Assembly (NCBI RefSeq): GCF_029892785.1
Contig: NZ_JARXXA010000010.1
Coordinates: 107,864 to 171,863 of the forward strand
Length of the DNA: 64,000 nt
Direction: 5' to 3'
Source: Parabacteroides sp. PH5-46
Lineage (GTDB): Bacteria; Bacteroidota; Bacteroidia; Bacteroidales; Tannerellaceae
Positions 60,073 through 64,000 of the stretch are shown one piece after another; position 1 is the first letter of the stretch, and each line of letters opens with the position of its first letter. The position numbers were made by a program, and so were the translations under genes. A model generated the notes under the pieces. The model was not told where the DNA came from and did not search any database. It saw only the letters and a list, made by a program, of their open reading frames with translations.

Positions 60073-61323
60073 ATGATTTCTGTAAAGTTTATGTTGCGCG
60101 CCTCCAGTGTGGAAGGCCGTGCCTCTCGCCTTTTTGTACGTATTATCAGTAATCGTACCGCGTACAATGTTTCAACCCGTATCCAACTGTATCCCTGTGA
60201 GTGGAATTTAGACAGGCAGATGATTATCCCCCAGGCCGCTAGAGGGGAACGATCCGCACACCTGGCATGGGCTAAAGCAGAGCTGGAAAGCGATCGCTAC
60301 TTTGTTGAATCCACCGCCTTACGGCTTGAAAGGGAAGGTACACCCGATGCTGCCAAAGTAGCTGCCGCCTACAGGCTGCATAAAGAAAAGATCTGCATGG
60401 CGGATTACACCGACAAATTAGTCGAAAGACTGCTGAAAAGGGGACAAATACGTACAGCCAGAGCCTACCAGACGGTACTGGCCAGGTTTATCAACTTCAG
60501 CAAGAAACCTCGGATGACCTTTGACGCCATGACTCCCTTGCTGATGAAAAACTTTGAGTCACAGCTCTCAGAAGAAGGGCTAGCACGCAACAGCATTTCA
60601 TTCTACATGCGCAACCTGCGGGCTATCTACAACAAGGCTGCAGAAGAAGGCCTCTTTCAGGTGCACAGTATCCCGCTCTTCCGCGATGTATTCACCGGGA
60701 ATGATACTACTAAAAAGCGTACCCTGAGCAAAAAAGAGATGAACCAGCTTGATCAGGTGGAAGCTAAACTACAGTCTTCAGAACCCACCGGACTTCCTTT
60801 CCACCTGCAACAGGCACTCCTGATGTTCCTCTTCAGCTTCCATGCCAGAGGTATGTCATACGTGGATATGGCCTTCCTGAAAAAAGAAGATCTCAAGAAC
60901 GATGTGATATCATACAAGCGGATGAAGACCGGACAACGAATCGAACTGAAGGTGAACCGGAAACTTAAGGATATACTGGAGATCTTCAAGCCACTCACTG
61001 AAGAAAGCCCTTACCTTCTCCCCATCATCACCCGGAAAAATGTCTCTCCCCGCTTGCAGTATGAGAGCGGCTTACGGAGACAAAACCAGAAGTTGAGAGA
61101 AATCTCACAGTTTTTGGGGCTGAAGAACAAGCTCACCACCCATGTGGCACGCCATACCTGGGCATCCATCGCCAAGGAGGCAAACCTGCCATTGGCAGTT
61201 ATCAGCGAAGCCCTCGGACATACTTCCGAGGCAACTACCCGTATCTATTTGGCCTCCTTCGACAGAAGTGTGCTCGATGAGGCCAATGAGACGGTAGCAA
61301 AAGCCGTTGCCCATGCCATGTAA
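60073..61323 (+). CDS. tyrosine recombinase (site-specific integrase/invertase)
   Basis: A 416-residue recombinase: an Arm DNA-binding domain (1-95), a SAM-like core-binding domain (about 110-205) and a catalytic domain with Arg259 (FHARGMSY), Lys285, His357-x-x-Arg360, His383 (LGHTS) and the nucleophile Tyr392 (TRIYLASF). All key residues are present. This family inverts or inserts DNA in Bacteroidales. It is followed by a segment bounded by 21-bp inverted repeats and then fimbria-type genes, which points to an invertase controlling their promoter rather than to a mobile-element integrase. Confidence 0.93.
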   Translation: MISVKFMLRASSVEGRASRLFVRIISNRTAYNVSTRIQLYPCEWNLDRQMIIPQAARGERSAHLAWAKAELESDRYFVESTALRLEREGTPDAAKVAAAYRLHKEKICMADYTDKLVERLLKRGQIRTARAYQTVLARFINFSKKPRMTFDAMTPLLMKNFESQLSEEGLARNSISFYMRNLRAIYNKAAEEGLFQVHSIPLFRDVFTGNDTTKKRTLSKKEMNQLDQVEAKLQSSEPTGLPFHLQQALLMFLFSFHARGMSYVDMAFLKKEDLKNDVISYKRMKTGQRIELKVNRKLKDILEIFKPLTEESPYLLPIITRKNVSPRLQYESGLRRQNQKLREISQFLGLKNKLTTHVARHTWASIAKEANLPLAVISEALGHTSEATTRIYLASFDRSVLDEANETVAKAVAHAM

Positions 61324-61423
61324 TCAATAAAATATTAAGTTAATTTATATTTTCCAGAAAAAAGATAAGGAGGAATGGCGAATTTTGCATATATTTGTAA
61401 TACCTGTCTGGTTTTCAACACAT

Positions 61424-61444
61424 CTGTCACTTAGTGAGTGACAG
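61424..61444 (+). repeat. left inverted repeat (IRL) of putative invertible segment
   Basis: A 21-bp site whose 18-bp core TCACTTAGTGAGTGACAG recurs in reverse complement at 62072-62089; 20 of 21 bp match overall. Internally it is a dyad of 8-bp arms, CTGTCACT and AGTGACAG, around a 5-nt TAGTG centre, the usual design of a tyrosine-recombinase core site. Confidence 0.85.
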
Positions 61445-62071
61445 CAGATATACTTAATAAAAATGCAAACGCCTGTATTTGAAGCAATTGTAGAATTTGT
61501 TTGTATAGTTTCATAAAAAAGTGAAACATTTTTACAAACAGGGGATGCTGAAAAGTGCTGTAAAATCCGTCTCAAATTGTAATAAAAAAGCCCATTTGCA
61601 AGAGTAAAGGAATAAGCCTTATAAGAGTGAAAATTGCAAACATTTTACAAACAGTCTAGTAATCTGTTTGTTAGGTTGGTTTTTAGACAGTTATAGGTCT
61701 GTTTGGGGAAGAAGAAGCGTATTTATGTTGGAAACGCATTAGATTGATTTTGCTCACATAAAAGTTAAAGGTGGAAGCGTTGAATGGATTCGAATCCGGC
61801 TAAAGTCTGTTCTCCCACTATATTTTTCAGCCTTTGCCCTCTAGATGAGGCTTGTAAGGTGTGGAACTTTGATGTTGATAGGGCACAGCTTACCCGACCG
61901 GACAATTTTTGTTTGTTTGTCCGGCTTTCGGTGTATATTTTCCAGCCTATATTATATGTATATCCACAAAATCAACGGGTAATAATTGTGAATATATTGA
62001 AAAGAATTAAGTATTTCCGACGAATTTAAATGGTGGATATTTGCAGAAACTTACTGGTTTTTCTTCCTTTT
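61445..62071. other. putative invertible segment (627 bp, no gene)
   Basis: No convincing gene; an 81-codon frame at 61784 has no coding character. It contains two near-identical stretches (AACATTTTTACAAACAG near 61527, AACATTTTACAAACAG near 61640) and a hairpin CCGGACA...TGTCCGG (about 61900-61922) with a T-rich loop. GATATTTG near 62037, reading toward the DUF3575 gene, matches seven of the eight promoter positions. I cannot say whether the present orientation is ON or OFF. Confidence 0.65.
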
Positions 62072-62092
62072 CTGTCACTCACTAAGTGATAG
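62072..62092 (-). repeat. right inverted repeat (IRR) of putative invertible segment
   Basis: Reverse complement of IRL with one mismatch in 21 bp. It lies 50 nt before the DUF3575 gene, where a promoter carried on the segment would be correctly placed. Confidence 0.85.
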
Positions 62093-62141
62093 GTAGTGTA
62101 AAAATAAAGGAAGAGGAAGCCTTAAAAAAAGAAGACTAACA

Positions 62142-62732
62142 TTGATGAAAACAGAGAATTGTATAACCGTTGGATGGATAAAAAAGACTGTCGTGGCGTT
62201 TGCCATGCTGGCGTTTTTCTCACCTTTTACGAAATCACAGGATGTGGCCCTTAAGTCGAACCTGCTGTATGATGCGACAACAACGCTGAACCTCGGTCTC
62301 GAAATCGGCTTGGCTCCTAAGTGGACGCTGGAATTACCTGTAAACTACAACCCCTGGGAGTTCTCTAAGAACCGCAAACTCAAGCATTGGGCCATACAAC
62401 CTGAAGCCCGCTACTGGTTTTGCCAGCGCTTTATGGGTCACTTCATGGGTTTACATGCACACGTAGCAGGCTACAATGTCGGAGGACTGAAGATGTTCGG
62501 TCTCAATGAACACCGCTACGAGGGTTACCTCTACGGCGCAGGGATCTCCTACGGCTACCAGTGGATACTGAATAAGCGTTGGAGCATAGAAGCAACTGTA
62601 GGGGTTGGATACGCCTACCTCGATCATGCCAAGTATCCTTGTGAGAAATGCGCTGAAAAAATCGGCGACTTTACCAAAAACTATTTTGGACCTACCAAAG
62701 CAGGGATCTCTCTAATTTACATCATCAAATAA
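62142..62732 (+). CDS. DUF3575 protein, first gene of a fimbria-type locus
   Basis: A 196-residue protein. The annotated ATG at 62142 gives MMKTENCITVGW, and a second in-frame ATG follows at 62145; the hydrophobic stretch KKTVVAFAMLAFFSPFTKSQ is a signal peptide. The mature part matches DUF3575: DVALKSNLLYDATTTLNLGLE, EARYWFCQRFMGHFMGLHAH, then GISYGYQWILNKRWSIEA, a small outer-membrane barrel. Such genes usually open Bacteroidales fimbrial or surface-structure operons. The downstream DUF3868 gene starts 6 nt later. Confidence 0.88.
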   Translation: MMKTENCITVGWIKKTVVAFAMLAFFSPFTKSQDVALKSNLLYDATTTLNLGLEIGLAPKWTLELPVNYNPWEFSKNRKLKHWAIQPEARYWFCQRFMGHFMGLHAHVAGYNVGGLKMFGLNEHRYEGYLYGAGISYGYQWILNKRWSIEATVGVGYAYLDHAKYPCEKCAEKIGDFTKNYFGPTKAGISLIYIIK

Positions 62733-62738
62733 TTGGAT

Positions 62739-64000
62739 ATGAAAAAGATATTATATACACTGGCCGGACTTTATATAACATTATTGGCTACAACTGTCAA
62801 CTGTCAGTTATCTACTGACATACTAAAGTTGCATTCGCTCCGACAAGTGGAGGATTCCGTACTGTTAATCATGGATATTGACCTGACGGATTTGCGGCTT
62901 AATACGGAGCGTTCTTTGGAACTGACTCCGGTATTGTCTTCTCCCAAAGGACGGGAAGTGAAGATGAAGAGTATATTGGTTAACGGACGCCACCGCCAGA
63001 AGGCTTTTGAAAGGGAGGTAGAACTCAATGGCTGGCAGAAGCAGATTGCTTCGGCACATTATGCGGTGATTCCACTCAAGGGTGAAAACCGTAAGGTGGT
63101 TCGCTACCGCCAGGCAGTGCCTTATGAAAACTGGATGCGTGAAGCACAGCTCGATGTACAGTGCGACCTCTGTGGATGTGGAGGTGAACCGGCAGAATGG
63201 GAAAGTCGTAAACTGGCCAACCGTATCATACTAGAAGGAGTAAAAGAATACAGCCCTTCTATCCATGTAGCTTATATCCGCCCCGAAGCGGAGCAGGTAA
63301 AAGCACGAAGCGAACAGAGCGATGTCTTTCTCGATTTCCCCGTCTCGCGTACAGAGATTAATCCGAGTTTCGGAAACAACCCACGTGAGCTGGCCAAGAT
63401 CGAGCAGATCATTGCTGGCATACGTTCAGACAAGAATCTGACCGTAACCAGTGTACTCATCACTGGTTATGCCTCACCCGAAGGAAGCGTACAGGGGAAT
63501 AACCAACTATCCAGAGGACGTGCAGAAGCCTTGCGTAATTATTTATCCATGCGTGCCGGTATTCCTTCACACCTCTACCAGGTAGGCTATGGTGGTGAAG
63601 ACTGGCAAGGCTTGGCAAGACTCGTACAGCAATCTTTCATCGAGCCCAAAGGCACTATTCTGTCGATCATCAACTACTACAACCCGGAAGAACGGAAAAA
63701 CCGCCTTAAGGCACTCAATGGTGGAAGACCTTACCAGCAGATGCTGCACCAGCTATACCCGCAACTACGTCGTGTAGTGGCAAGAATAGATTACAATGCC
63801 AGGAACTTCAATGTGGAAGAAGCCAAACAGGTGATCAAAACACAGCCACGACAACTGAGCCTCAACGAGATGTTCCTCGTGGCCAACACCTACCCGGAAG
63901 GAAGTCCGCAGTTTGCAGAAGTATTCGAAACAGCTGTAAGACTCTATCCCGAAGATCCGGTAGCCAACCTCAATGCAGCTGCCTCGGCTCTCAAAGCAGG
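62739..64000 (+). CDS. DUF3868/OmpA-like protein (3'-truncated by window)
   Basis: The frame is open from ATG 62739 to the window end, 420 codons so far. It starts MKKILYTLAGLYITLLATTV, a signal peptide ending before NCQ. The N-terminal DUF3868 part (about 25-150) holds a Cys cluster CDLCGCG near 142. An OmpA-like region follows (about 225-330, LITGYASPEGS and NQLSRGRAEALRNYL). In Bacteroidales fimbria loci this protein is thought to sit in the periplasm or outer membrane before the fimbrillin genes, which would lie beyond the window. Confidence 0.87.
   Translation, partial: MKKILYTLAGLYITLLATTVNCQLSTDILKLHSLRQVEDSVLLIMDIDLTDLRLNTERSLELTPVLSSPKGREVKMKSILVNGRHRQKAFEREVELNGWQKQIASAHYAVIPLKGENRKVVRYRQAVPYENWMREAQLDVQCDLCGCGGEPAEWESRKLANRIILEGVKEYSPSIHVAYIRPEAEQVKARSEQSDVFLDFPVSRTEINPSFGNNPRELAKIEQIIAGIRSDKNLTVTSVLITGYASPEGSVQGNNQLSRGRAEALRNYLSMRAGIPSHLYQVGYGGEDWQGLARLVQQSFIEPKGTILSIINYYNPEERKNRLKALNGGRPYQQMLHQLYPQLRRVVARIDYNARNFNVEEAKQVIKTQPRQLSLNEMFLVANTYPEGSPQFAEVFETAVRLYPEDPVANLNAAASALKA

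Noticed and set aside
60073..61323. Recombinase as integrase of a mobile element
   Set aside because: No mobilisation, transposition or phage genes and no duplicated attachment site at the window scale; the inverted repeats next to it fit inversion better. An element extending beyond 64000 cannot be excluded.
61781..61800. GGATTCGAATCC resembling a tRNA T-arm, possibly an attachment site
   Set aside because: The position expected to be G53 is A, and no acceptor, D or anticodon arm can be drawn around it; it is just a 12-bp palindrome.
61784..62029. 81-codon open frame in the invertible segment
   Set aside because: No signal peptide, domain or coding bias; it contains the palindrome and hairpin described there and is not followed by a related gene.

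Overview
The window is a chromosomal segment from a member of the Bacteroidota, order Bacteroidales, most likely Parabacteroides or a close relative. The evidence is: many promoters with the Bacteroidales -7 box TAnnTTTG; TonB-dependent receptors and lipoproteins of Bacteroidales type; an S46 dipeptidyl-peptidase; a PorE-like OmpA protein; plant-glycan hydrolases (GH78, GH140-like); and a fimbria-type locus beginning with DUF3575/DUF3868 genes behind a tyrosine recombinase. The genus is an inference from gene content only.

Layout. 1-2584: end of an alpha-L-rhamnosidase, then a PAP2 phosphatase and DgkA-type lipid kinase on the minus strand. 2704-3603: an unrecognised two-helix membrane protein. 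3758-18565 (minus): one 15 kb operon with a HlyD/MacA adaptor, one MacB/LolD-type ATPase and ten FtsX/MacB permeases in five alternating A-B pairs. 18852-32119: a PepSY-like lipoprotein, a decayed GH2 fragment, a TonB receptor, alpha-amylase, fumarase, a membrane protein and a TPR/beta-barrel pair. 32120-42598: a ParE/RelE-type toxin-antitoxin pair, Nudix hydrolase, ROK glucokinase, queA-MBL-glyoxalase operon, DUF2027/Smr-CYTH-DPP11 operon, a zeta-toxin-like kinase with a small partner, and hemW. 42870-47079: TolC-type outer-membrane factor, sigma-54 enhancer-binding response regulator and histidine kinase. 47196-54427: PorE-like OmpA protein, PagL-like barrel, STN-type TonB receptor with a DUF4249 lipoprotein. 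54455-59344 (minus): aldose epimerase, GH140-like hydrolase, cation/proton antiporter. 60073-64000: tyrosine recombinase, a 627 bp segment bounded by 21 bp inverted repeats, then DUF3575 and DUF3868 genes.

How parts fit together. The exporter operon (HlyD/ABC) and the TolC gene lie 24 kb apart, but each starts with a sigma-54 -24/-12 element preceded by the same operator, CGAACA-N3-TGTTCG plus a third half-site. The operator sits exactly 77 bp from the end of the -12 element in both cases. The regulator pair encoded right after tolC is the obvious candidate to act at both, so one regulon probably assembles a tripartite exporter whose five permease pairs share one ATPase, one adaptor and one outer-membrane channel.

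A second window-wide pattern is a set of five intergenic arrays of four or five short imperfect palindromes. Four are repeated at exactly 22 bp and one at 21-23 bp, each with an unrelated core sequence (3651-3732, 20167-20170 region, 32037-32113, 42651-42738, 59593-59672). They match no element class I recognise. A third is the probable phase-variable promoter region ahead of the fimbria-type genes.
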